A DNA stretch of 64,000 nt from Marsupella aquatica. Lineage: Eukaryota > Marchantiophyta. The notes beneath the pieces are model-generated. The model was not told where the DNA came from. It saw only the letters and a list, made by a program, of their open reading frames with translations, and did no database searches. This document shows, in pieces, positions 46,050-58,740 of the stretch. A program made the position numbers and the translations under genes. Position 1 is the first letter of the stretch; each line of letters opens with the position of its first letter. The stretch lies in contig OZ316894.1 in assembly GCA_973895155.1 (NCBI GenBank), forward strand, positions 7,688,001-7,752,000. The letters are read 5' to 3'.

Positions 46050-49000
46050 ATGGGGGGAATCACTGCAGCCTCAGGAGGGCGGAATGTGGAGTCCGGAGAC
46101 CTTCTGTCGTTGCAGGCGCGCATGAAGAAAGACCCGTCTGGCTATGAACAGGAGCTTATTTTGCAGCTTCGTCACTTCGATGCTTGTGTGTCAATCTTGT
46201 TACTGAAGTCGTCTTCGTCAATTCAATCCTTGAGCGGTCCGTCCTCTACAACAGGAGATGCGGGAGCTGCAAAGGAAGTTGCGGACGTTGCCATGTTCTT
46301 AGCTCATATGTCCCCGTTCTATCCTCAGTATTTGAAGGACCTCCCTCAGAAACTGTTGCAGGTTCTCAACCTCCATTCTTCACTTCCCCAAACACTCCGT
46401 CGTAGTCTTACCCAGGCTGTTATACTCACCCGCAACAGGAAGGTACGAATCTGCCCTACGATTTGGGTTCTCGTGGTTCTCAGTCTAACATTTGTATCGC
46501 TCTTGCAAGTTTGAAATGAAGCTGCTATGCCCACTTTAATTTTTTGTGCTTAAATTGTACCCTCCACACTACAACAATTCGCATTTTGGACTTTGGTGGG
46601 TTTGTGTGACCTGAGATTTGGTGGGCTGGAACGCAGTTGGTAGACCTGGTGGATGTATTGCCTGTTTTGATGGATCTTCAATGCTCTGGAGACCGTGTGG
46701 TGCGAAAGCTTGCATTTCTGCATATTGTTCATGACATCAGGCGTATGAATCTCAAGCACAAGAATGAACCTGTCAATAGAAAACTTCAAACTGTCCTTTT
46801 CAACCTTGTACAAGTACGTGCCCCTTCTCTTCTAGTCTCTAGCCCTTACTCTGATTTTCATTGTTGGGCATGGGTGTTTCGCATCGATTTTAACTGCTTG
46901 TAACCGTAGTGAACGTTCACACGTTGCGCAATTAAATCAGAACTTTGATTGGACTGAATCTGTGCAAAACTGCCTCGTGATCAATCAATGTCTTAATTAC
47001 AGGGTGATGATGAGGTGAAATCCAAGAGGGCTTTGATAGTTTTAGCAGAGCTCTATCGCAGGAAGGTGTGGACAGACGAGCGTACAGCTAATATTATCTG
47101 TACCGCTTGTTTGCATAAGTCCTCCAGGTTGGATTTCCTCGTTCTGTTGTTTTACACTTCCTGTTTGTAGACTTTGTGCAGAACCACAATCTCGTCAAGA
47201 ATCTCATTGTAAGATTGTCCAGGGTGACATTTTTTCTATCCAAGACAAGGATCGATGACAGGAAATGACATATCTTATGTCTTCTGTAGGATCATGATTG
47301 CATCATTGCGATTCCTATTGGGCTACGATCAGCAGAAAGACGAGGAAGACGGCGAAGAGTCTGACAGTGATGCGGAGGAAGAAAGTGGCAAACCTTCTGT
47401 GACTGTCAACCGAGAAGCTATTTACAAGGTTGATGGCAATTTCTTCTTTCGTTATTGGCTGAATGTGCTCTGTTTCCCGCACATGGATTTTCTGTCATGT
47501 ATTTTGGTACTGGGATAAATGTACAAGGCATATTACCCCTAGACTGTCTAGAGTCAACAACGTTTACTGGAGCATCACCAGATGGGCGTTTTTCGAAACG
47601 AAGCCAAGAAAATATTTTGGGTTTTGAAAAGCATCTTTAACTGCAGGCATACCATAAGGGGACAGTAGCAAGTAAGAAGAAGAAGCAAAATAAGCTTCAA
47701 AGAGCTATTCGGAGTATGCAAAAGCAGCAGCGTGCTGAGTCACGCGAGATGGAACAAGGTAGTCATGCGCCGCTACAGCATGTCGTTGACCCCCAAGTGC
47801 GTTACCCGATGCTCCTGCTATTTCCCGTTTCCTTCATCGTTGTTAGTCCTTCAATGTCTATGTGGTAGTCGTTAGAGCAATGTTAGCCAGAATCAGTGCT
47901 AAGTTATGTAGGGTTGGCTGAAGCTTTCCTTAAATTATGCCCTGGGGACTCATGTTGCCATTGAAGCGAAAGTTTTCCTTACGATTTGGAAACGAGTGTC
48001 TGATGGTCCGCGGAACGGAGAACTTTGTGTTGATCATTGAACGCCTTCGCCAACGTTCTCAATCTACTTCGTCTACTGTAGAGGTTTTCTGGCAATTTCT
48101 AAGAAGTTTCTGCTGCAGAGTTTTGCAGAGAAACTCTTTGCACGCCTCAGGTCTTGTAATGAGCGATTTGAGGTACGCTTTTTACCTATCTTTCGTGGTT
48201 ATGTTTTCCCCAGTGCGGTAGATTTCTCTTGTGAAGTAGAGTCGTTAGAACCAGTACTCAGTATCTTCATTTGAAGTCTCTCTGATAATTTTTCGAAGTT
48301 ATATTTTGTCTTTGGTTTAGGTGTTTAGTAATTACAAGATTTCCTAGGGGATGTCTGATCTTGTTTCTGATTGAGATACTGGAAACTCGCAGGTCAAGCT
48401 GATGATGATGCAAGTAATATCTAGAGTAGTTGGTATACATCGGTTGATGCTGCTCAATTTCTACCCATTTCTACAGAAATACATAGAGGTAACTATTCAA
48501 GCCCTCTATTGTCTAATCTTGTGTATACATTAATCCTACATGATGCAGCAGTGCAAATACAGGATTGACCCAACGTTATTAAGTTATTGTCTTCATTCAT
48601 CGTTCTTCTCTCTTACAAATCTTCCACGCTGACCTTGCAGCCTCACCAACGGGATGTTACACATGTACTTGCTGCAGCTGTTCAAGCATGTCACGACCTG
48701 GTTGGGCCCTACTGCCGTCGCAGCCCCATTTAGAGTCCCGTTTAGAGTTTTTATCCGTTGTTGTCTTGTTTTGTTTTGTTTTGTTTTGTTTTGTTTTGTT
48801 TTGTTTTGTTTTGTTTTGTTTTGTTTTGTTTTGATTGTGTCTGTGTGGGCTTCCGTGGCGCCTCCTTTTTCATGTCTTGTTATTCCTGTTTAAAATGAGT
48901 TACTCGATTGTGCTTGGATCTAAATGAATGTCATGGGCGTTTGCAAATTTTTAGTACATTAGCAAGAGCAGGACAGATCTCGGATTACGAGTTCCTGCAG

Positions 49001-51621
49001 TTTAGTGCTTTCCGGGTATAAGTATACTAGCGTTTGGTCCATGAGATTGACGATGTACAGTGTCTGATTGGGGCTGCAGGTTCCTCCAGATGCAGTGGAA
49101 TCCATGGTCAGACAGCTGGTGAATCATTTTGTTCATGACCGTGCTCGACCAGAGGTAAATTTTTGTACTCAAGATTGTCGAGAAGTGCTTATTCAAAAAT
49201 GGGAATCAAGTTTGGGTACCAAAACAGTTGATCAGGCTCTGACTGTGGCCATGTTATCGGACAGGTGATTGCCGTGGGACTGAATGTCATGCGGGAGATT
49301 TGCATTCGTATCCCTCTGGTTTGTGTCCCATTTATTATCGCTCTCTTAACCTTCCTTGTTCACTTTCACTGTCATATACTTCTGACTAAATCTACTGTAA
49401 GAATTTGGTAGAAGTTTAAGTTTCAGTCTTTGTTTTGTGGACAGGTCAACGGCAGTCAATGTGACATTCAGAGTTCAGTGATGTTAGACCACTTGAGTTT
49501 TAGCTTGTATGAGGACTGATTAGGTTCGAGCCATAGTATCTTTGTGGTTTTACTTATTTGAGACTCTTTGGTTGCAGATCATGACTCCTGAACTATTGAC
49601 TGATCTTGCCCTCTATAAAAAGAATAGAGAGAAGGCAGTTGCAGCTGCTGCTCGGTCCATCATAGCCGTTTATCGACAGGTGCCTTTCCTACAGCTTTAA
49701 TTCCAGTCATGAAGTTGTTTGTCTGCTTTAGTTTTGTCGTGGAGGGCTTTACCGTCAGGGCTGAGGTTATCATAATTTTCTGTTTGTCTCAGCTCTGGCC
49801 ATCGCTCCTGGAGAAGAAGGATCGGGGACGCAATGCTGACCTCTCTGCCAAGCCTAAGGAATTTGGTGCAACCTCTGTGGCAACTGGAGTTCCTGGCGTA
49901 GAATTACTTTTGGAGGAGGACAATGAGAGCGAAGATTACAACAGTGAATCTGAAGAGGATAAAATTGAAGCATCTCTAGGAGTGAATGCAAGTGACGACG
50001 ATGCTAGTGAAGATGATGCAAGCGAAGGTGATGCAAGTGAAAGTGATGCAAGTGACATTGATGAAAGTGAAGATGATGCAAGTGAGAATGAGGCAAGTAC
50101 CAATGATGGGCTGGTTGAAAGTGACTTTGAGGGTGGCGAAGAACAACCGTCAGATAATGAGAACATTGAAGAGATCAAGGAGGAAGAAAAGGATAGAGAC
50201 GTCACAACGCGAATAGAAAATTTAGCCACTGAAGCTGGGCGTATAGGAGGTATATCCGACGCAGACGATTTGCTGGGAGGAGTCAGTAAGAAGAGGAGAA
50301 CTTCAGAACCTACTTCTGAACAAAGTCTTCGTAGTCTAAGAAGACTTTCGGCCTCAAAAGAAGGAGTTGAAAAGCCGACTTCGATACTCCACGAAGAGAT
50401 TAAGAGTAATGAAGGGGACGGCATCCTTTCGAATGAGGATTTTGAGCATATACGATCACTGCAGGTGCCCCCATCTCTTGCCGTGCGCTCATGGACTTGG
50501 TCGGCTTTATCCAGATTAGTTGTTTGGGTTTGATTCAGGTGGAAAGCGTTTAGAAGCAAGCTGCTCGCTCTCCTATTTCTCAAAGCGTTCATTGTTGCTT
50601 GCAAAAATGTCAATAATCCTTCCTGATTTACCCTGGAGGCCTTTGCTTAGAAGTTTATTTGTGTTTGGAGTTTAGGGGTTCGAACACTTAATGGCGTATT
50701 CTGTTACTTTTATCAGCAATTTTGTGGCTTTCGGTCTCCTTCTCAGTCATTTCGATTTCAAAGGTAATAATTTGTCCCTTGGAATTTTTCTTCTTCTTAA
50801 AACAGCAAAAGCGGGCAGCGAAGGCCGCACTTGCTGCAAGTGGACTTACAAAGGCTGGGAAGAGGAGAAGGGAGGTTGCGATTAAGCTTTCGGATCCTGA
50901 AAGTCTGAGTGGGCGACGACTTGACCCATCCGTGTTGGAGGTGAGGTTCAAGCTGTCTCAGTTTGGCGAACATCAGTATTTCGAAATAAATATTTGTGTT
51001 CTTAGTCCAGCTTATCTAGTAACGTTGTCCAACACGTCTCACATTTCTTCGTTGTGGCCATTCAGGCAAATGTACGGAAGCATCGGGAGAAAGAGGAGAG
51101 GGTAGCCATGGCCAAGGCTGGTCGTGAGGATCGTTTAGCTTATGGATCTCGGACTGCCACCAAGCAGAAAAAGGTATTTTGTTCCTTCCACATCTATCCA
51201 ATTTGCTTTGGAACAATGGAGTTAAGTACTTTTTGTCGGACATGAAATCTGAGGGCACAGATTCCCCAGCCCTAGAAAGTGCGCAATCAGGGAGGCCGTT
51301 ATGAAAAAACCTACTTTACTTTCTGTAACGATATAGTTGAGCCCTGGAGTACAGTTGACAAGGTAAGGAGTAGTCTAATGTTTGCTACTTGCTGGAGTAA
51401 ACCACTGAGTGGTAACTAGATGCTTGGCTGCTATGTGTTGTGATCTGGTTTTTGGATTTCCAATATTGCAGACTGGGGGTTCAAGCAATCGGGAGAAGGA
51501 AAAGCGTAAGGCGATGCCTCTGGGTGCGGTTCGGTCAAAGGTGGCCAGAAATAAACAGTGGAAGAAGAACAAGGGCAGTGGTAAAAATCAGTTCAGGGGC
51601 AAGAAGGCATGGAAGGGCTAG
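46050..51621 (+). CDS. SDA1: SDA1-like 60S ribosome biogenesis protein
   Basis: Nucleolar protein needed in yeast for 60S pre-ribosome maturation and export. Fifteen exons join in frame to 829 aa: 46050-46442, 46637-46813, 47003-47127, 47290-47428, 47647-47796, 48119-48172, 48393-48488, 48641-48700, 49080-49154, 49265-49318, 49578-49679, 49793-50464, 50806-50940, 51066-51173, 51472-51621. Family blocks in order are [100 protein letters not shown]-type [13 protein letters not shown], an acidic middle with ASEDD repeats, and the basic end [41 protein letters not shown]. Length is near that of the Arabidopsis protein (~800 aa). Exon 12 is long and encodes the low-complexity acidic region. All junctions are GT/AG and in frame. 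Confidence 0.96.
48764..48833. repeat. (TTTTG)n microsatellite in an SDA1 intron
   Basis: About fourteen uninterrupted TTTTG units lie inside the intron between exons 48641-48700 and 49080-49154. A polymorphic pentanucleotide repeat of no evident function. Confidence 0.97.
49983..50100 (+). repeat. 15-bp coding repeat (ASEDD) in SDA1
   Basis: Eight imperfect 15-base units of the GATGATGCAAGTGAA type encode repeated [15 protein letters not shown] and ASDID. The repeat keeps frame and extends the acidic linker typical of SDA1 proteins. Confidence 0.9.
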
Positions 51622-51727
51622 TACAGCCCTCCACCTTACCTCATATGGTCTTGACAGTGATTAATCACGTTAGTACAGCCCTCCATATTACCTCATATGG
51701 TCTTGACAGTAATTAATTACGTTAAGC
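51619..51727 (+). repeat. 52-bp tandem duplication at the SDA1 stop codon
   Basis: Two copies start TAGTACAGCCCTCCA at 51619 and 51671 and continue with TTACCTCATATGGTCTTGAC and AGTRATTAATYACGTTA. The first copy begins exactly at the SDA1 stop codon, so the duplication lies wholly in the 3' UTR. Confidence 0.93.
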
Positions 51728-53202
51728 ACGGTCACCATTTCCTTGTTGTTTGCCTGGTCAAACTCATTTCGAGGAGCCTGAGCCCGCACGTAGAAAAGTG
51801 AAAGCCGGAATGTGTGGAGATGAAAATAATCTGTAAAGCACAGTAGTTCGTTCTTATCCAATATGGGTGTCCTGGCACTCCTACCATGATGTCTGGGTTA
51901 CCTGTATTATTGGACAGTTTTGCCGAGTGGACATTCGTTTCCGAGAACAACCTGCATTGGGTATGTTTGGAATAGTTTCGAAAGCACCATTTAAAACATG
52001 AGTGTGGGTCGCTGGTGGCGACAGTTGTACGATAGTCGACGGTATTAGCGTAGAGTGAGGGAGGGTCTCCATGGTTTACCACCACAGGTGCGACATTTGC
52101 ATTTCCAGAGATGGCAGATGTATTCTATATAAACCCCGAAACAAGTTTAGAAGTTGGAGCTACCACGAGGTGAGGACTCGATGGATCATTGTTGAATCAA
52201 AAGAAGCCTAAAATTTCAGCCTTGATTGTAATCGTCTTTATATCAATGAAGTGTCCAGGCCTGACAATCTCCTTGAAAGTGTAATCAAACTGAAATGAGG
52301 TCTACTTTTATCATTTGCATCATGCTTTTCGAGTGCGAACCCGTGTTGAGCTGCGAGTGGTCAGGGTGGATCGACCCGGATCTGTTTTCGGTGTTTGGCG
52401 TCGGAGATACTGCAGGGTAGCAGATGGGGAGTTGTCCACAAGTGACTCGATACTTTTACTTGCCCGTCAGTTCCACTGAAGGACAGCAACAATCTGCATT
52501 CGTCTCAGTGGTTAGTTCTCCTACCGGCAATTGCTATCTTTTCCTATCTGTCATTCAGGTAAGGTTTCAGTTATCATTTGGACTGACCTGAGAGTGAGTC
52601 ATGTTTTTGGTTGCTCTTTTCAAAACAGCTCTTGTACACATTCTGTTCTACCTGCAGTTTGGTTTTTACAGTCAGTAGCGATGTACCTGTATGATCTGCC
52701 ACGGTAGGAGGAAAACTAATCCCCGCTCATAGGCACTAATGAAACGGGGGTCTGTTCTTGGGAAACCCTCAACCGAGGGTTGGTCAGGGCTCCTGAAAGA
52801 CGCAGGAAAGTATGTTCGTTCACCATCCAACAGAAGTTGGTTTCGTTGGTTTCATTTCTGAAGGATCTTACAATTTGGTCAGCCGCGTCTCCGCGGACGT
52901 GCGAGAGAGAAGTAGTTGGGTACTGTACAACACTGAATTCGTTCTGATTATCTACTGAGTCAGAGCTATGCAAAATCAAGCTTAGTTGGCTTGCTTTCCT
53001 AATTACTCAACTAGGCTCCACTTGCTTCTACCCGACTAAATTATGCCTTACCCTGTACAGCTTTCTGAAAGATTACCCAGCTTAGCTCTCAGTTGGATAA
53101 GGGACAAATTACCAAGTGGCAAATCTGCCAGGGAAATTCAATATGCGTATGTACAGGATACTCACAACGACAGATGTCTAACATGATATTAAGTGACTCA
53201 GA
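51728..53202. other. Intergenic between the convergent SDA1 and ECI genes
   Basis: Short region between two 3' ends (SDA1 on plus, enoyl-CoA isomerase on minus). Open frames are short and unrecognised. It probably holds both 3' UTRs. Confidence 0.5.
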
Positions 53203-53931
53203 TCAGAGCTTGGAGAGTACTGGATGCTGCGGGAACCGATGAGGTCCGGTACTGCCAGCTACCAGTTCCACTAGAATGTTCGGAAGCATGTCGAGGCGCA
53301 TGGTTCGATAAAATTCCCTATTGTAGCCCCGCTTGCTCAACTGAGTAGCCCAAGCGATCGCGGCCTTCAAAGTCTCGGCAGAGTTCTGGTGAACAGAGTC
53401 CACAATACCGGAATTGTAAGCTTCGCTGGCCGTGTACTTCTTGGCCAAAAGAACCGAATCTTTGAACGCTTTGGGGCCCAATTTCGCCCTGATCAAGCTC
53501 ATACTCCCGACTGGAATGCGCACCTGCACATCTATCTCACTCATGTACAAGAAGCCTCGATCAGCTCTCATGTAACGGTAATCATGCGCCAGCGCCGTGA
53601 TGAATCCTGCTGCAGATGCGTGTCCGCAAATGGCTGCTATGGTGGGGACGTTCATGTTCACCAAGGTTGCCAACAAGATGCCCAAATTGTATTTCGACTG
53701 GACGCTTTTGCCATAGTTTTGGGCTTTCACCCAGTTCATATCCAATCCGTTGCTGTAGAATCTGCCTTCGTTGGTAGTGACTAAAGCCAACGCATCCTCT
53801 GCATTTCGTACAGTTTGCAGGGCCTGGATGATGGCCTCAAACATGGCTTCGTTCAACCTATGCTCTCCTTCCCCGAGCATCGTGAGAATGTACACGCCTC
53901 CCACATTTTCCAACTTCACCAGGTCAGCCAT
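53203..53931 (-). CDS. ECI: Peroxisomal delta3,delta2-enoyl-CoA isomerase
   Basis: Crotonase-superfamily enzyme shifting cis/trans-3 double bonds to trans-2 so that unsaturated fatty acids can pass through peroxisomal beta-oxidation. Single exon, 242 aa, the usual length of plant ECI proteins (~240). Visible features: N-terminal strand KLENVGGVYILTMLGEGEHR, first oxyanion-hole segment RFYSNGLDMNW (57-67), second segment GHASAAGFITALAHDYRYM (103-121), the family block GFLYMSEIDV with the likely catalytic Glu132, and IVDSVH in the C-terminal helical part. The protein ends LSKL, a canonical PTS1 peroxisomal signal. The start is the first ATG of the frame and aligns with plant ECI starts. A related plant function for this family is conversion of indole-3-butyric acid (IBR10), which cannot be separated by eye. 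Confidence 0.93.
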   Translation of the reverse strand: MADLVKLENVGGVYILTMLGEGEHRLNEAMFEAIIQALQTVRNAEDALALVTTNEGRFYSNGLDMNWVKAQNYGKSVQSKYNLGILLATLVNMNVPTIAAICGHASAAGFITALAHDYRYMRADRGFLYMSEIDVQVRIPVGSMSLIRAKLGPKAFKDSVLLAKKYTASEAYNSGIVDSVHQNSAETLKAAIAWATQLSKRGYNREFYRTMRLDMLPNILVELVAGSTGPHRFPQHPVLSKL

Positions 53932-54720
53932 TGTCTACTTCTATATTTTGAATCTCTTTGAAACGTGTTTGTTCAATGGCTCGGACTCGTCCTTCGGGGA
54001 GAGGTGTCACGTACTTAGTACACCTTCCTCTTCGTTGAGTTCTGGATCTGTGTACGTTATACCACGACGAATGTGCGTCACCAGTAAATTCCCTTGTGAA
54101 GCGGGTCCAGTTGTGTCTCTTTATCTTGGATGCCTCATCAGTGCTGATCAGCACCCAACTGAGCCGATTCAGGATTAACTGGATTGCGTCGTGAATTTTT
54201 CATACTCATAGCTGGAAGACCTGTCGTCCGGATTACGAGCTGTGCGTTGTTTGACGATGCAAACTGCACCATCCCAGCAGAAGAATGAAGACTGGCTAGG
54301 ATCGTTTAAGATCTCCTTAAACTGCTGTACAATCAGAGAATTCGTCGTTGGAGCAGATGCACCACTTTTTCAGTCATTATCTACCTCAGTTGCGGAGTTG
54401 TGCCTAAGCACTCCACAGGTACATTACTATTCTTCTATTTCAGTAAGACGAAGCAAGGGCAATTTCTAACCTCCACTGTCCGCCCTGCATCACGTCATCG
54501 CACAGATCCGATCCGCCCAGCCAGCCCCCGTCATACACAATCAGAGTACTCCCTTCCTTCCCTTCGTCCTTCGTCTCGCTCCCACTAACCAGCCAACAGA
54601 TCCAATCCCCGCCTGTATCGAAAATCCCGCTCACCACACCACACCCCCGGTTCGTGGCATGCTTCGGCAAAGCTCAACAACAAGACCAGCATTATTCCTT
54701 TCCTACCTCTGTGCGTATTC
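53932..54720. other. Upstream region of ECI and intergenic DNA
   Basis: No gene seen. The first few hundred bases are the presumed promoter/5' UTR of the minus-strand isomerase. A C-rich, CpG-containing stretch runs at about 54470-54670; its open frames overlap on both strands without motif support. Confidence 0.4.
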
Positions 54721-54726
54721 AATCAA

Positions 54727-54848
54727 TCAGTCATCAGCATCCCCATCCCGCCAGTTCGCAGTCAGATGATACTTCGCCGAGGCAGGAAAGCAGCAGGTAG
54801 ATCAGTCAGTCATCAGCATTCCTATCCCGCCAGTTCGCAGTCAGTGAG
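54727..54848. repeat. 40-bp direct repeat, two copies 79 bp apart
   Basis: Copies at about 54729-54766 and 54808-54845 share AGTCATCAGCATYCCYATCC and CGCCAGTTCGCAGTCAG with two differences. The intervening sequence is not repeated. Confidence 0.92.
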
Positions 54849-55104
54849 TCGAACAGGGGAATGAACTGGCACACTGCGGAAGAGGAGTTCCACCTTTCCA
54901 AGTACACCAAGGAAAAAGCACTCCACAAAGCGCGAAAGGGAGAGAGAGAGAGAGCAAATGGAGAGCTCGAGACCGTCCACCATGCCCAACTCACAGCGGA
55001 TTCCTTTTCTGCACAAGAGCAGCACGAAACGACGAAGCACAACCGCAAGTGTCGGTAAAAGGAGGTCGACGTGCATGTTGGTTGGGGGCTACTATTCGAT
55101 CGAA

Positions 55105-55626
55105 TGAGCGCAGATTGCTCCATCTCACGAGATTGATGGCCCAGATCGACAGATTCGGAGAATTGATGGCCCACGTCGGAGTAGTGGTCCGATACGAAAG
55201 GCACTCGTTGGGATCCCTTCTTTCTCAGGCAGAAGCGTGTGGCAGGTGAAGATTTTCAGGTCAGGGAGACCGAGTCGGAATGAGCCGGAATGAGCCGGAG
55301 TCAGATAGGTGCGATTGGTCATCTCAATAAATCGATGGTCCAGATCGAAGATTCGTAGAATCTACTCCTCACCGTCGGAGTTTTGGTTCAATACGAAAGC
55401 ACTCGTTCGGACCTACTTTCTCAGGCAGAACTGTGTGGCAGCTCAGGTCAACAAGACAATGGCTGAATTGGCGCAGATAGGTCCGATTGGTCCATCTCAA
55501 GAGCTTGATGGCCCAGATCTAAAGATTCCGAGAATCTACTCCTCACACGAAACGAAAGTACTCGTTCAATTCCTACTTTCTCAGGCACATCTGTTTGGCA
55601 GCTCAGGTCAACAAGACGGTGCCTGA
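55105..55626. repeat. Three-copy ~175-200-bp tandem repeat
   Basis: Copies around 55105-55250, 55309-55462 and 55482-55626 share, in order, CATCTCANNAN, TTGATGGCCCAGATC, AGATTCNNAGAAT, CTACTCCTCAC, ACGAAAGNACTCGTTC, ACTTTCTCAGGCA and GTGTGGCAGCTCAGGTCAAC. The second and third copies share more than either does with the first. Short frames within them are not conserved. Confidence 0.85.
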
Positions 55627-58600
55627 ATAGGCGGAGGAACTTTATTACTCAATGAAGTAAGCACTTCCAGTCATTCACTTCTAGGAGTAACCTGTTCAGC
55701 CTTTAATAGTGTTTTGTAGCTCCTTTGGACTCTAGTGATTATTGACGGGTAACTTCTACGGCCGCCCCACTCTCGCCCTCTACCAGTAGCCCCACAGACT
55801 CCAGGATGTTCAATTCCAATTTTTTTAGGTATTTAGTTTTAGTCTGTGGGTATTGAACCTGCAACTACTGCTACCGGCAGACACCGACTAAAGGAGCAAG
55901 CGCAATTCGACAGTATTTAATGTGAGTCCCGTGATTTATAGAAGGAAATTTTCGGTCTTCCAGCTGAAAAGAAAGAAATCATACTCCGTCCAGGTGACAC
56001 CTTGTACACTTTGACTCGTTCAAATGACTCGTTCAAACTTTTCTCATTTAGAAGAAGTTTTTTAAGAACAATTGAAGCTTGACCTTCAATATGTGTGAGA
56101 AAAAAATTTGATGGCCCCTCTAGAGAAAAGCATGTGTCTCATTAATTGCAAATTAGAATTTGACAACATAGGGTGTACCATGTCATTCCATACCATGATA
56201 AATATCCAAATAGTTTCCTTAATTAAATCATTGAGTGGAATTTAAATATGCTTTGAACGTCCATTTTTTATTCGCAATTATAGAGACTCAAAAAGAAACC
56301 CTGATGAGAAGCACCTCTAGATCAGGCATGGATATAACACTTTTGAATTATTAAAAATTGTAATAAGCATTCCTCGTTTTTATAAGGGGGTTGTCTTCCT
56401 TGGAATTATAAGGTGGTTGTCTTACTTCTTACAAAATCAAACGAGGAGAAGCAGGAAATTGGAGGAGGCATAAAGAAACGGAAAAGAGGGAGGGGATTGA
56501 GGTGGGGAAAAAGGAGTGGTGAGGATGGATTTGTCCTCCTCAGTCCTCACCCCTTCCCCTCGATCTATCCCAACCAAGTCCTCGCAAACAATTGCTTAAA
56601 GTCCAAAACATGGTCTACCTAGTCAATCCCCTGACAGTTCCTACTTGTGACATTTTCCTAGGATTACAATTGGATGTTGAATTCATCTATTACATGAACT
56701 CATTATTGATTAAACTATCAAGTGAGCCATTCTAACACTATCTTTTGAAAGCCCAAAGAGAGGCTCTTGTTGGCCTTGGGCTGACGGACTGCCCCTTGAT
56801 ATTTGCCCCCAATGCTTGCCCGAGACCTCTTCCCATCTTTTGCTCTTTCTTGGGCACGCACCTCCTACCCCCAAAATTGAAGACCTAAGCACCCCGGCCT
56901 GTCTTTTGCTCTTTCCTTGGGCACACAAATCATGCCTTAAAAACTCAAAACCAAAATCTTTTTCACAAGTATATCTTTTTACGCACAACAATTTTTTGCA
57001 ATAACATCAACAATATCTTTTTGCAATAACCTTTTTTTGCAACAACATCAACAATATATTTTCCACTATGACATATTTTATGCATACTATGAGTATTGAC
57101 ATCTTTGTAAAGAACTGTCGGTTCAGACTAGACAATAAATGCGAAACTTGAGAGCACTCAATCTCAAACTAAACTAATGAGACACCACAATGGAGAAACT
57201 CATATATAGATCATGAGAAAGTACATGTGAAGAATGAACATTCTCTCTCTCCAACCTATATTCCCTTGGGGGGCCGAGATGTGTGGGCCTAATCTAAGCA
57301 TATCTTATCTTAATATAATCAAGGTGTAGCTAACCCTAGTAAAGGCAAACTAATTAAAGTTTGGGACTCAAGTCAATTCATAACAATCTCTTATGCAATA
57401 TCTTCTTTGCAAAGTACATCTTTTACACAATGAAAATACAAGTGAGGTATGTTTTACTCCTTTGCCTTAGCAAGTCATCCTTTGGCTTTCATATATATCT
57501 ACTATAGTAAATTTTCTACCCTCCCAGGGCTCGTGAAATATTGAATTACCAAACTCAAAAATGGTTGTTGGCTGAACTTCAGTTTAGTGTTGTAATGCAT
57601 AACCCCCCCCCCCCCCCCCTCTCCCAAAGAAAGATCTGATCAGACCTTGTGGAGAGGGACATAGCCCCTAAGTGAACTTGAGATGGAAGAGCCTCCAAAT
57701 GCACTGACACGGATTAAGAAGCTTTCTCAGTCTACAAGCTTCTGTTGCTAGTCTTAACGAGAGGGACCATCAAGGGAGAGGAATAGAGCTCACAAGTTTG
57801 TGGTCCTTTGAACTTACTAATTAGTTGTGGACCCCCACCTGTTTTGATTGAGAAGGTCGAGAAAATTGTCACGATTACTTTGTCATCAGATCAACTTGCC
57901 GAGAAAGATCTAGTTATTATTCAATTGAAACACAATTCAGAATGCGGGTGGGCAGCGGTTACTCAGGGTAAAAAAACAGAAGGTGGGCCCTCCTAATAAT
58001 TGAACAGTTTGTTACCTAGGGTAAATAAAACGATTTTTTTTCAAACATTTTTACATCAAAGTTTAGGGCATGGTGTACTCAATTTTACATGAAAATCATG
58101 CCACAGACATGAATGTTGAAGCAATTTTATTTTGTAAACAAATTCGTACCTGTTTGCAACACGTACGATGACGTCTATTGTAGTCCGTACAATAGTCAAG
58201 TTGTTGAATCTCGAATTTTGGAAGGGACCTCTAGTGGGACCTCTAGTGGGGTCCGTAAATAAAACTGGTGGCTCTGCTATCCGATGTAAGCTGAGGAAGG
58301 GAATAGGAGGACCATCTAATTGGCTTTTCCACTGAATTCAGGCTTCCTACATCCTGTCACCGGCATGTCCTTACTGGCGAAAAACAATACTAACGCATCG
58401 TTTCTCTGATAGTAGATTTTGCTGTCGTTCAGAAGAGACACTTCTCGTGCACGATTGGATCAGTACCATGAGCCAAGTAAAAGTCGTCAGGTTGTTGCAC
58501 TCTCTTCCATGAGAGAGAAATGTTACTATGAATTACCTGAAATTTCAGAGGTGGAACGAGGAATCCGATGGTAGTGCAATGCACTTCATTGAAAATGATA

Positions 58601-58740
58601 TGTCCTGGGAGGAGGTAAGGAGTGGGACTACTACGACGACGGTGACAATGATAAGGAAGTATAAGTTATGCATCTGGCCGGGCAGAGGCAGTGGAAACAG
58701 GGTGAAAGTATGGGACTGAAAAAACCGCGCTCACCGCAGT
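55627..58740. other. Intergenic, no gene; possible antisense LTR fragment
   Basis: No coding support. A run of 17 C lies at 57603-57619. The segment 57080-57395, read on the minus strand, begins TGTTATGAATTGACTTGAGT and carries an AT-rich block (GATTATATTAAGATAAGATA) and GAGAGAGAATGTTC before the far end. This is reminiscent of a copia-like LTR, but no partner copy is in the window. A GGGACCTCTAGTG duplication is at 58226-58252. Confidence 0.35.

Noticed and set aside
49520-49540. GGTTCGA words (here and near 50667) as tRNA T-loops
   Set aside because: No matching acceptor, D or anticodon stems could be found around them.
49936-50613. 225-codon minus-strand Ser-rich frame
   Set aside because: It is the antisense shadow of the acidic, GA-rich SDA1 exon 12 (Asp/Glu codons read as Ser/Leu).
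7203-53931. Catalase and enoyl-CoA isomerase as a peroxisomal gene cluster
   Set aside because: They are 40 kb apart, on opposite strands, and separated by unrelated genes and transposon remnants. Chance linkage is the simpler reading.
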